Assembly (NCBI GenBank): GCA_947453585.1 | Contig: CANGHQ010000035.1 | Location: 1-10,103, forward strand | DNA: 10,103 nt | DNA from: Burkholderiales bacterium | GTDB taxonomy: Bacteria; Pseudomonadota; Gammaproteobacteria; Burkholderiales; Burkholderiaceae_C | Reading direction: 5' to 3' | Part shown: positions 1 to 6,240 of the stretch, one piece after another | How positions within the stretch are numbered: the stretch's first letter is position 1 | Layout: every line of letters starts with the position of its first letter | Notes under the pieces: model-generated | The model's database searches: none | What the model was told of the DNA's origin: nothing | Seen by the model: only the letters and a program-made list of their open reading frames with translations | Position numbers and translations under genes: made by a program

Positions 1-1
1 A

Positions 2-775
2 CCCGGCCAGGCCAAACCCGATTTGTGGATCATCCAGCAGATGGCCGAGCGCATGGGTGCTTATGCTTCCCACACCCAGTTGACCCCCACAGGGGATTGG
101 GGCCGTGGCCGTCCACTGGCCTGTGGTTATGAAGGCGAGTTCGATGGCGTGGCCGAGGTGTATGACGAAATGCGCCGTGCCATGCACTCCGCCATCTCGG
201 GCATCACCTGGGAGCGCTTGCAGCGCGAGTCCAGCGTCACTTACCCTTGCTTGACCGCCGATGACCCGGGGGCACCCACGGTGTTCATTGACCATTTCGC
301 GACCGAAGACGGCCGTGTGAATCTGGTGCCCGCTGACATCATTCCCGCCAACGAGCGGCCCGACGGCGACTTTCCCTATGTGCTGATCACCGGGCGCCAG
401 TTGGAACACTGGCACACCGGCAGCATGACGCGCCGCGCCACCGTGCTTGACGCCATTGAGCCCATGGCCACCGCGTCCATGTGCGGCGCCGATTTGGCCA
501 AGCTGGGCTTGGAAACCGGCGACGTGATCACGATTCAATCGCGCCGGGGCGAAGTGGCCATCCACGTGCGCCGCGACGACGGCACGCCTAACGGCGCGGT
601 GTTTGTGCCCTTTGCCTACTACGAGGCGGCCGCCAATCTGATGACCAACGCTGCGCTGGACCCGGTGGGCAAGATTCCAGAGTTCAAGTACTGCGCGGTG
701 GCTGTGCGTGCCGGGGGCGTGCCCTCGGCCATCGAAGGCTACGGCACCAACCGGCCTGCGCCTTTGTCGGCCTGA
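2..775 (+). CDS. fdhF: Formate dehydrogenase, catalytic (alpha) subunit, C-terminal part (5' truncated by window edge)
   Basis: This is the last 257 codons of a molybdopterin oxidoreductase that oxidises formate to CO2. The frame is open from base 2 with no start, so the gene begins upstream; the TTG at 23 is an internal Leu codon (residues PDLWIIQQMAERMG), not a start. Visible landmarks are those of the cofactor-binding C-terminal domain of formate dehydrogenases: the segment LITGRQLEHWHTGSMTRRA (about window residues 132-150), then a molybdopterin-dinucleotide-binding domain with GDVITIQSRRGEVAIHVR, VFVPFAYYEAAANLMTN and the closing DPVGKIPEFKYCAVAV. The FeS clusters and the catalytic Cys or SeCys lie outside the window. 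Relatives in Burkholderiales are often annotated fdhF or fdsA, the alpha subunit of a soluble NAD-dependent enzyme; that subtype cannot be confirmed without the upstream genes. The stop is 5 bases before the proposed fdhD start, so the two are probably one operon. Confidence 0.93.
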   Translation, partial: PGQAKPDLWIIQQMAERMGAYASHTQLTPTGDWGRGRPLACGYEGEFDGVAEVYDEMRRAMHSAISGITWERLQRESSVTYPCLTADDPGAPTVFIDHFATEDGRVNLVPADIIPANERPDGDFPYVLITGRQLEHWHTGSMTRRATVLDAIEPMATASMCGADLAKLGLETGDVITIQSRRGEVAIHVRRDDGTPNGAVFVPFAYYEAAANLMTNAALDPVGKIPEFKYCAVAVRAGGVPSAIEGYGTNRPAPLSA

Positions 776-780
776 ACGCC

Positions 781-1662
781 TTGCCCGCCGCCCCAGAGTT
801 GAGTCCCTTGCCCCTGCCGCGCCTGACGCAGGCGCAGGCGCCGCTCACGCAAGCCATTGCGGTGGTCAACGAGTTTGGCCAGCCGCAGATGCTGGACATT
901 CCGGCCGAGCGCGCCCTAACGGTGTACGTGGACAAGCGCGAACTCGTCACCCTCATGACCCTGGGCGCCCAGCCTGAGTGGCTGGTGCTGGGTTATTTGC
1001 TCAACCAGCGGCTCATCCGCGCAGCACACGAGGTGGAATCCATCACCGTGGACTGGGAAGTGGGCGCCGCCGCCGTCAAAACCCACCACAGCATTGCCAA
1101 TTTGGCTGAGAAAACCGCCAAGCGCGTGGTCACCACCGGCTGCGGCCAGGGCAGCGTGTTTGGTGACCTGATGGCCGACGTAGACACCATCGCGCTGCCG
1201 CCGGCCACGCTCACGCAGAGCGCCTTGTACGGCATCGTCAACGCCATTCGCCTGCACGACAGCGTCTACAAAGCGGCGGGCTCGGTGCACGGTTGCGCGC
1301 TGTTTCAAGGCGACACGCTGCTCATGTTTGTCGAAGACGTGGGCCGCCACAACGCCATTGACGCCATCGCCGGCTGGATGGCGCTGCAACCCAGCGACAG
1401 CCTGCCCGATAGCGGCCAGCAGCGCACCGGCCTGCGCGCCGACGACAAAGTCTTCTACACCACCGGCCGCCTGACGAGTGAGATGGTCATCAAGTCCGCG
1501 CAAATGGGCGTGCCTATCGTGATTTCGCGCAGCGGCATCACCCAAATGGGCCACGCGGTGGCGCAGCGGCTGAACTTGTGCGCGATTGGGCGGGCGACCA
1601 ACAGACGGTTTTTGTGTTTTAGCGCGCAGGAGCGGCTGGTGATGGATGTTGTTGCAGTTTGA
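781..1662 (+). CDS. fdhD: Formate dehydrogenase accessory sulfurtransferase FdhD
   Basis: FdhD moves sulfur from a cysteine desulfurase to the molybdenum/tungsten bis-pterin cofactor before it is inserted into formate dehydrogenase, and without it the enzyme is inactive. The 293 residues match the family in length and order: TTGCGQGSVFGD around residues 118-129 with Cys121, GSVHGCALF at 167-175, EDVGRHNAIDAI at 185-196, and TTGRLTSEMVIKSAQMG at 227-243. In E. coli FdhD a CxxC pair (C121/C124) is described; here only the first Cys is kept, in CGQG. The start is uncertain: the TTG at 781 is the first usable codon after the alpha-subunit stop, and no clear Shine-Dalgarno is visible. TTG at 799 or 808 would also keep the conserved core, while the first ATG (residue 37) would remove conserved sequence. 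Directly downstream of the alpha subunit, it is likely co-transcribed and matures that enzyme. Confidence 0.92.
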   Translation: MPAAPELSPLPLPRLTQAQAPLTQAIAVVNEFGQPQMLDIPAERALTVYVDKRELVTLMTLGAQPEWLVLGYLLNQRLIRAAHEVESITVDWEVGAAAVKTHHSIANLAEKTAKRVVTTGCGQGSVFGDLMADVDTIALPPATLTQSALYGIVNAIRLHDSVYKAAGSVHGCALFQGDTLLMFVEDVGRHNAIDAIAGWMALQPSDSLPDSGQQRTGLRADDKVFYTTGRLTSEMVIKSAQMGVPIVISRSGITQMGHAVAQRLNLCAIGRATNRRFLCFSAQERLVMDVVAV

Positions 1663-1720
1663 TACAGCGCACGGAACCGTGTGGTATTGCGCAAATTGAC
1701 AACACTCGGCGTAAACCCTA

Positions 1721-1748
1721 GTTACAAGCCTCCATTTAACGATATAAA
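1721..1748 (+). promoter_or_regulatory. Candidate sigma-70-type promoter overlapping the inverted repeat
   Basis: GTTACA (1721-1726, four of six bases of TTGACA) lies 16 bases before TATAAA (1743-1748, five of six bases of TATAAT). The -10 element overlaps the end of the left arm and the loop of the palindrome at 1729-1771, so a protein bound to the palindrome would block it. A second reading uses TTGACA at 1696-1701, but the hexamer 17 bases later (TAGTTA) is a poor -10. The two readings predict transcripts without and with the left arm, respectively. This is an inference from motifs only. Confidence 0.35.
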
Positions 1749-1771
1749 CTGTATAAATCGTTAAATGGAGG
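1729..1771. repeat. Perfect 15-bp inverted repeat (operator or RNA hairpin)
   Basis: The left arm CCTCCATTTAACGAT (1729-1743) is the exact reverse complement of the right arm ATCGTTAAATGGAGG (1757-1771), with a 13-base A+T-rich loop. Three more pairs (ATA/TAT) can form inside if A1756 is bulged. The right arm ends in GGAGG, which is the ribosome-binding site of the small open frame starting at 1778, and the left arm starts with its complement CCTCC. In RNA this hairpin would hide the Shine-Dalgarno sequence; in DNA it is a natural site for a dimeric regulator overlapping a promoter. There is no following T-tract. Which role applies cannot be told from sequence alone. Confidence 0.85.
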
Positions 1772-1777
1772 TCTCGT

Positions 1778-1927
1778 ATGCAAGCACTTGTACACATGCA
1801 CAACGCGCGGGGTGTCGTGGCCCGCTGGTTTCTGGCCCTGACGCATCACCACCAATTGCATGCGCCCGAGCATGTGGGCGCGTTTGCGGGTTCCCTGTTA
1901 CGGCATCAGGATTGGGATCACCCTTAA
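1778..1927 (+). CDS. Possible small protein, 49 residues, His-rich, function unknown
   Basis: I do not recognise this protein. The case for it is local: an ATG at 1778 sits 6 bases after a consensus GGAGG (1767-1771), downstream of promoter-like hexamers, and the frame runs 49 codons to TAA. The product is rich in His (nine residues), starts MQALVHMHNARGVVARWF, has THHHQLHAPEHVG in the middle and ends SLLRHQDWDHP. It has no clear membrane segment, signal peptide or Cys. G+C preference at third codon positions is only moderate, weaker than in flanking genes, so it may be a chance frame or a recently acquired or decayed one. It ends 46 bases before the SRPBCC gene, so the two could share a transcript. 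A distant echo of formate dehydrogenase delta subunits (a late W-D-x-P after a helix) is too weak to name it. An ATG at 1765 in another frame has no ribosome-binding site. Confidence 0.4.
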   Translation: MQALVHMHNARGVVARWFLALTHHHQLHAPEHVGAFAGSLLRHQDWDHP

Positions 1928-1973
1928 GGGGCGCCCGAAGCGCGGTATAAACGCCCGCTTTAGAGGAGTTTCC

Positions 1974-2390
1974 ATGAATATCGCCGTCTCCACACTCATC
2001 GCCGCCCCCATCACCGAAGTCTGGCGCGCCTATACGTCGCCCGAAGATATAAAGCAATGGAACGCCGCTTCCGCCGACTGGCACACCACGGCCGCTGCGG
2101 TGGATTTGCGGGTAGGCGGCAAATTCTCGTCGCGCATGGAAGCCCGCGACGGCTCCTTTGGCTTTGATTTTGAGGGCGAATACACCCACGTTGACGCACC
2201 CCATCGGCTGGAATACCGCTTTGGCGAGCGCAGCGCTGCGGTCGAGTTTTCGCAAACACCTGCCGGCGTCACGGTAACGGTCACTTTTGACGCTGAGACC
2301 GAACACCCCGAAGAGGCACAGCGCGCGGGGTGGCAATCCATCCTGGACAACTTTGCGCGCCATGTGCGGGCGCTTCAAAGCGCCAAATAG
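1974..2390 (+). CDS. SRPBCC/AHSA1 (START-like fold) domain protein
   Basis: This 138-residue protein belongs to the AHSA1-like branch of the SRPBCC fold, small helix-grip proteins with a hydrophobic ligand cavity. Family marks are the N-terminal strand ending in IAAPITEVWRAYTSPEDIKQW (residues 9-29), VDLRVGGKFSSRM (43-55), the strand around FDFEGEYTHVDAPHRLEYRF (64-83), the repeated TVTVTF (100-105) and the C-terminal helix AGWQSILDNFARHVRAL (118-134). The length is usual for a single-domain member. The start is fixed by GAGGAG at 1963-1968, 5 bases before ATG 1974; the frame is open further upstream, but that part lacks a ribosome-binding site and family similarity. Members lack a universal biochemical function; some are found beside ArsR-type regulators, but none is seen here. 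A TATAAA at 1946-1951 with a weak TTAAGG at 1924-1929 could serve as its own promoter. The specific ligand cannot be predicted. Confidence 0.88.
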   Translation: MNIAVSTLIAAPITEVWRAYTSPEDIKQWNAASADWHTTAAAVDLRVGGKFSSRMEARDGSFGFDFEGEYTHVDAPHRLEYRFGERSAAVEFSQTPAGVTVTVTFDAETEHPEEAQRAGWQSILDNFARHVRALQSAK

Positions 2391-2433
2391 GGCTCTGGCG
2401 CAAGGGCTAAGGCTTTTACGCTAAGGTCAGCCC

Positions 2434-5010
2434 ATGAAGCAATCTTTTTGGCGCCTTGGCTGGCGCACTTTGTGGCGCGATGTGCGCTCGGGCGAGCTGC
2501 GGCTCTTGGTGGTTGCGGTGACCTTGGCGGTTGCCTCACTCACGGCGGTGGGGTTTTTTGCCGACCGGCTGCAAGGCGGCTTGCAGCGCGACGCGCGCCA
2601 GCTTTTGGGTGGCGACGCCGTAGTGGCCACCGACCGACCCGCGCCTGCCGTGTTTGCCCAAGAGGCCAAGCGCCTGGGCCTGGCGCAGGCGCAAACCCTG
2701 GGCTTTCAGACCATGGCGCGTGCGCCTGAGGCGCTGGGCGGAGCCACCAAGCTGGTGTCGCTCAAGGCGGTCGAGGCGGGTTATCCGCTGCGCGGCACGC
2801 TTCGCATCAACACCAGCCCCGGCGCGCCCGAGCAGCCCGCGCCCGGCATTCCGCCCAAAGGCGCGGTGTGGGTGGACGCCCAGTTGCTCGACGCGCTGGG
2901 CCTCCACGTGGGCGACGCGCTCATGCTGGGCAGCGCCCAGTTTCAAATTACCGCGCTGATTGCCAGCGAGCCCGACCGGGGTGCCGGCTTTATGAACTTT
3001 GCCCCGCGCGTAATGGTCAACGCCGCCGACATTGCCGCCACCGCCTTGGTGCAGCCTGCCAGCCGCGTTAACTACCGTCTGGCACTGGCTGGAGAAGACG
3101 CCGCCGTGGCGCGCTTTGTGGCCTGGGGCAACGCCAAAATCAAGGGCCAAGCCGGAGGCGGGGTCAACCCTGGAGGCGCCGCCAAAGACGCACCCGCGCA
3201 GGCCGAACCGCTGCGCGGCGTGCGTATCGAGTCCACCCAGTCCGGCCGCCCCGAGCTGAGCCAGACGCTGGAGCGGGCCGAGAAGTTTTTGAGCCTGGTG
3301 GCGCTTTTGTCCGCCTTGCTCAGCGCCGTGGCTGTGGCCCTGGCGGCGCGCGCTTTTGCCGCCAAGCACCTGGACGACTGCGCCATGCTGCGCGTGCTGG
3401 GCCTGAGCCAGCGCGCCATTGCCGCGTCCTACGCCTGGGAATTTGCGCTAGTCGGCGTGTTTGCCAGCAGCCTGGGCGTGGCGCTGGGCTATGGCGTGCA
3501 CTACGTTTTTGTGGTGTTGCTGGCCGGCTTGGTGGACGCCAGCTTGCCTGCGGCCACGCTGGCGCCTGTGGGCTTGGGGTTGGGCATGGGGCTCACGCTC
3601 TTGTGCGCTTTTGGCCTGCCGCCGGTGCTGCAGTTGGCGCAGGTGCCGCCGCTGCGGGTGATTCGGCGTGACGTCGGCAATTTGCGTCCTGCCTCGCTGG
3701 GCGTGCTGTCGCTGGGCGTGCTGGGCTTTGCTGCGCTGCTGCTGGCGGTCAGCAGCGACCTGACGCTGGGGCTGATTGCCGTGGGCGGCTTTGCGGGCGC
3801 GGTGTTGCTGTTTGCCGCCTTGAGCTGGCTGGCCATTCGCCTGCTGCGCGCCAGCGTGAACGAGGCCACCGCGCCGCGCGCGCTGGTGTTGGCCACGCGA
3901 CAAATTTCGGCGCGCCCAGCCTACACGGTGGTGCAGGTGAGCGCCTTGGCGGTGGGGCTGCTGGCGCTGGTGCTGCTGGTGTTGCTGCGCACCGACCTGA
4001 TTGCCAGCTGGCGCCAGGCCACCCCGGCCGACGCGCCCAACCGCTTTGTCATCAACGTGATGCCCGAGCAGGCCAGCGGTTTTGTTGACGCCCTGCACGG
4101 CGCAGGCGTGGGAAAAATGGACTGGTATCCCATGATTCGGGGGCGTCTGGTGGCGGTGAACGGCCGCTCGGTGTCGTCGGACGACTACACGGACGAGCGC
4201 GCCCGGCGTTTGGTGGACCGCGAGTTCAACCTTAGCCACAGCGCTACGCGGCCCGACAACAACCAGGTGGTGGGCGGGGCCTGGACGCCCGAGGAAGCTG
4301 GCGCCATCAGCATGGAAGAGGGCATTGCAACTACCTTGAACCTCAAGCTGGGCGACACGCTGCGCTTTGACATGGCCGGGGTGCAACTCGATTCCAAGGT
4401 GACGTCGCTGCGCAAGGTGGACTGGACGTCCATGCGCGCCAACTTCTTTGCCATGTACCCGGTCAGCCGCCTCGAGGGCGTGCCCGCCACCTATATGGGC
4501 GCTTTTCGCGCCCCGGTCACGCCTGGGTTTGACAACGCGCTGGTGCGCCAGTTTCCCAATGTGACTGCGGTAGATATGAGCGCCACCATAAACCAGGTGC
4601 AGCGCATCTTGGACCAGGTGGTGCGCGCCGTGGAGTTTTTGTTTGGCTTTACCCTGGCCGCCGGGCTGGTGGTGCTGTTTGCGGCGGTGAGCGCCACGCG
4701 CGAAGAGCGCGCGCGCGAATTTGCCATCATGCGCGCCGTGGGCGCGCAAAGCCGCCTGCTGCGCCAGGTGCAGCGCATTGAGCTGGCCGGCGTTGGGTTG
4801 CTGGCCGGCTTTTTGGCCTCGGTTGTTGCCAGCGCAGTGGGCTGGGCGCTGGCACGTTATGTGTTTGATTTCTCGTGGACGGTGTCGCTGTGGGTGCCCT
4901 TGCTGGGATCGGTGGCTGGCGCCTTGCTGGCCCTCGCCGCTGGCTGGTGGGGCCTGCGCGACGTGCTGCGCCGCCCGGTGGTCGAAACACTGCGCCGCGC
5001 GGCGGCCTGA
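2434..5010 (+). CDS. FtsX-like ABC transporter permease, YbbP family
   Basis: This is an 858-residue membrane protein of the large FtsX/MacB-type permease class. It has a typical double layout: an N-terminal helix (about residues 22-42), a periplasmic domain (about 45-280), a first FtsX core of several helices (about 285-395), more hydrophobic helices (about 420-472), another helix near 498-518, a second periplasmic domain (about 520-730), and a C-terminal FtsX core with about three helices. Both cores carry the family pattern after their first helix: KHLDDCAMLRVLGLSQRAIA at 311-330 and EERAREFAIMRAVGAQSRLL in the C-terminal repeat. A Gly/Pro/Ala-rich stretch near residues 238-258 looks like a flexible insertion. 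These permeases pair with a LolD/YbbA-like ATPase and move or extract envelope substrates by a mechanical cycle rather than classical import; no such ATPase is in the window. The ATG at 2434 follows AAGG at 2423-2426. It lies 12 bases upstream of the globin gene, so co-transcription is likely. Confidence 0.9.
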   Translation: MKQSFWRLGWRTLWRDVRSGELRLLVVAVTLAVASLTAVGFFADRLQGGLQRDARQLLGGDAVVATDRPAPAVFAQEAKRLGLAQAQTLGFQTMARAPEALGGATKLVSLKAVEAGYPLRGTLRINTSPGAPEQPAPGIPPKGAVWVDAQLLDALGLHVGDALMLGSAQFQITALIASEPDRGAGFMNFAPRVMVNAADIAATALVQPASRVNYRLALAGEDAAVARFVAWGNAKIKGQAGGGVNPGGAAKDAPAQAEPLRGVRIESTQSGRPELSQTLERAEKFLSLVALLSALLSAVAVALAARAFAAKHLDDCAMLRVLGLSQRAIAASYAWEFALVGVFASSLGVALGYGVHYVFVVLLAGLVDASLPAATLAPVGLGLGMGLTLLCAFGLPPVLQLAQVPPLRVIRRDVGNLRPASLGVLSLGVLGFAALLLAVSSDLTLGLIAVGGFAGAVLLFAALSWLAIRLLRASVNEATAPRALVLATRQISARPAYTVVQVSALAVGLLALVLLVLLRTDLIASWRQATPADAPNRFVINVMPEQASGFVDALHGAGVGKMDWYPMIRGRLVAVNGRSVSSDDYTDERARRLVDREFNLSHSATRPDNNQVVGGAWTPEEAGAISMEEGIATTLNLKLGDTLRFDMAGVQLDSKVTSLRKVDWTSMRANFFAMYPVSRLEGVPATYMGAFRAPVTPGFDNALVRQFPNVTAVDMSATINQVQRILDQVVRAVEFLFGFTLAAGLVVLFAAVSATREERAREFAIMRAVGAQSRLLRQVQRIELAGVGLLAGFLASVVASAVGWALARYVFDFSWTVSLWVPLLGSVAGALLALAAGWWGLRDVLRRPVVETLRRAAA

Positions 5011-5022
5011 CAATCACGGGCT

Positions 5023-5448
5023 ATGACAAGCACCGATAACCCGACAAACCTGCCCCAAGACGAGGACGAAGCCCCCAGCAACCTGATTGCGCTGTTGGGC
5101 GGAGAGGCGGTGCTGCAGGCCCTGGTTGAGCGCTTTTACGACCTGATGGAGCTGGAGCCCGGCTACGCCGCCTTGCGTGCGGCGCACGGCGCGCTGCTGA
5201 CCCAGGCGCGGCAAAAGCTGTTTTGGTTTTTGAGCGGCTGGATGGGCGGGCCGCAGTACTACATCGAACGCTTTGGCCACCCCCGGCTGCGCATGCGCCA
5301 CATGCCTTTTTCTATTGGCATATTGGAGCGCGACCAATGGCTGGCCTGCATGGACCAGGCCATGGGCGAGCTGCAGATAGACGCGGCGCTGCGCGCGCGT
5401 TTGCGCGAATCGTTTTTTCAGACGGCCGACTGGATGCGCAACCGCTAA
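5023..5448 (+). CDS. Group II truncated hemoglobin (2/2 globin, trHbO-like)
   Basis: This is a 141-residue heme protein of the truncated group II family, linked in studied members to O2, NO or peroxide chemistry. Diagnostic features are present: ALVERFYDLM with the B10 Tyr39, the E-helix block KLFWFLSGWMGGPQYYIERF (65-84), the nearly invariant FGHPRLRMRHMPF with the proximal heme ligand His93, and ERDQWLACM with the group II Trp at G8 (Trp106). By eye, compared with mycobacterial trHbO, the loop between helices B and E is about three residues longer and His55 falls near the CD1 position where trHbO has Tyr; this alignment is my inference. The first 18 or so residues are polar and acidic, probably a flexible pre-A extension. 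The gene begins 12 bases after the permease stop with no strong ribosome-binding site, which suggests translation coupled to the upstream gene. Confidence 0.93.
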   Translation: MTSTDNPTNLPQDEDEAPSNLIALLGGEAVLQALVERFYDLMELEPGYAALRAAHGALLTQARQKLFWFLSGWMGGPQYYIERFGHPRLRMRHMPFSIGILERDQWLACMDQAMGELQIDAALRARLRESFFQTADWMRNR

Positions 5449-5502
5449 ACCCGTATGCGGGCGCCGCAGCCCAGCGGCGGCCTCGTCTACGATCTCCCCT
5501 TT

Positions 5503-6240
5503 ATGACCACGCTCACCCAAAGCGCCAGCACTGCGCTGCAACTTGTCGTCTCGCTCGATCCCCAGTTGATGGGCATCGTGGCGCGTTCGCTGGCGGTCAG
5601 CGCCTGCGCTTGCGTGCTGGCGTGCAGCGTGGGGCTGGCCTTGGGCGCCTGGCTGGGCGTGGCGCAGTTTGCCGGGCGCTCTGTGGTGCTTACCCTGCTG
5701 AATACCAGCCTGGCCATTCCTTCGGTGGTGGTGGGGCTGCTGGTGTATTTGCTGCTGTCGCGTTCGGGGCCGCTGGGCTATTTGGGCTGGCTGTTCAGCT
5801 TCAAGGCCATGGTGCTGGCGCAGGCGGTGCTGGTGCTGCCCATCGTCACCGCGCTCACCCGCCAAACCGTGCAAGACGCCGAACAATTGCACGGCGAACA
5901 ACTGCGCTCGCTGGGCGCAGGCGCCGCGCTGCGCGCAGCCCTGCTGGCCTGGGACGAGCGTCACGCGCTCTTGGTGGTGCTGATTGCCGCCTTTGGGCGT
6001 GCGATTTCCGAGGTGGGCGCGGTGATGATTGTGGGCGGCAATATTGACGGTTTCACCCGGGTGATGACCACGGCTATTGCGCTGGAAACGTCCAAGGGCG
6101 ACCTGCCGCTGGCGCTGGGCCTGGGCCTGGTGCTGCTGGGCGTGGTGCTGGCGCTTAACCTGCTGGTGGCGCTGCTGCGGCACTGGCGTGTGCGCGCCGA
6201 GGCCGCTGGCCTGGCCCTGAACCGGGGCCTGGCGCTGTGA
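5503..6240 (+). CDS. tupB: Tungstate-type ABC transporter, permease subunit
   Basis: This is the inner-membrane channel of an oxyanion importer of the TupB class. About five or six membrane segments are visible (near residues 25-52, 60-86, 97-118, 153-178 and 200-226 of the 245-residue product). The cytoplasmic EAA-type coupling loop that docks on the ATPase lies around GEQLRSLGAGAALRAALLAW (131-150), followed by AAFGRAISEVGAVMIVGGNI (162-181) and TTAIALETSKGDLPLAL (189-205), the last two typical of TupB. The start is uncertain: ATG 5503 gives the usual TupB N-terminus, whereas ATG 5455 adds 16 residues rich in Pro and Gly; neither has a clear Shine-Dalgarno. The stop overlaps the GTG start of the ATPase gene (GTGA, 6237-6240). 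The specificity for tungstate over molybdate is assigned mainly from the binding protein in the same operon. Confidence 0.9.
   Translation: MTTLTQSASTALQLVVSLDPQLMGIVARSLAVSACACVLACSVGLALGAWLGVAQFAGRSVVLTLLNTSLAIPSVVVGLLVYLLLSRSGPLGYLGWLFSFKAMVLAQAVLVLPIVTALTRQTVQDAEQLHGEQLRSLGAGAALRAALLAWDERHALLVVLIAAFGRAISEVGAVMIVGGNIDGFTRVMTTAIALETSKGDLPLALGLGLVLLGVVLALNLLVALLRHWRVRAEAAGLALNRGLAL

Larger units (their letters stand above)
1663..1973. other. Intergenic region between fdhD and the SRPBCC gene
   Basis: This 311-base stretch has no well-recognised gene. Bases 1681-1765 are clearly richer in A+T than everything around them and hold a TTGACA hexamer (1696-1701), an 8-base palindrome TTGCGCAA (1687-1694), two TATAAA hexamers (1743-1748 and 1752-1757) and a perfect 15-bp inverted repeat (1729-1771). 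A 49-codon open frame with a good ribosome-binding site follows (1778-1927), then a short gap with another TATAAA (1946-1951) before the strong GAGGAG of the next gene. No T-run follows the inverted repeat, so it is not a typical intrinsic terminator for fdhD. Confidence 0.8.

Noticed and set aside
1734..1766. Resemblance of the palindrome to a Xer dif site or an integron attC site (ATTTAAC ... GTTAAAT ends).
   Set aside because: The outer heptamers fit both patterns, and TGTATA plus GTTAAAT recall dif, but the central spacing between 11-base arms is 11 and not 6, the inner ATAA/TTAT bases are missing, and there are no attC L-boxes, integrase or cassette structure. A perfect palindrome makes matching ends automatic.
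1860..1973. Upstream extension of the SRPBCC frame.
   Set aside because: No ribosome-binding site and no family similarity, whereas GAGGAG at 1963-1968 places the start at 1974.
2369..2384. Hairpin GGCGCT-TCAA-AGCGCC at the 3' end of the SRPBCC gene as a terminator.
   Set aside because: It lies within coding sequence and is followed by AAATAGGG with no T-run; six-bp stems of this kind are common in G+C-rich genes.
3448..5013. Long open frame on the minus strand across the second half of the permease gene.
   Set aside because: It is a by-product of high G+C codon bias on the plus strand: composition is rich in His, Gln and Arg with no family pattern, and it is antisense to a clear FtsX-like protein. 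The same holds for minus-strand frames at 916-1803, 2536-3369, 5014-6246 and 6863-7807.
5449..5502. Molybdenum-cofactor or oxyanion riboswitch before tupB.
   Set aside because: The gap is only about 54 bases and shows no structured, conserved-looking leader.
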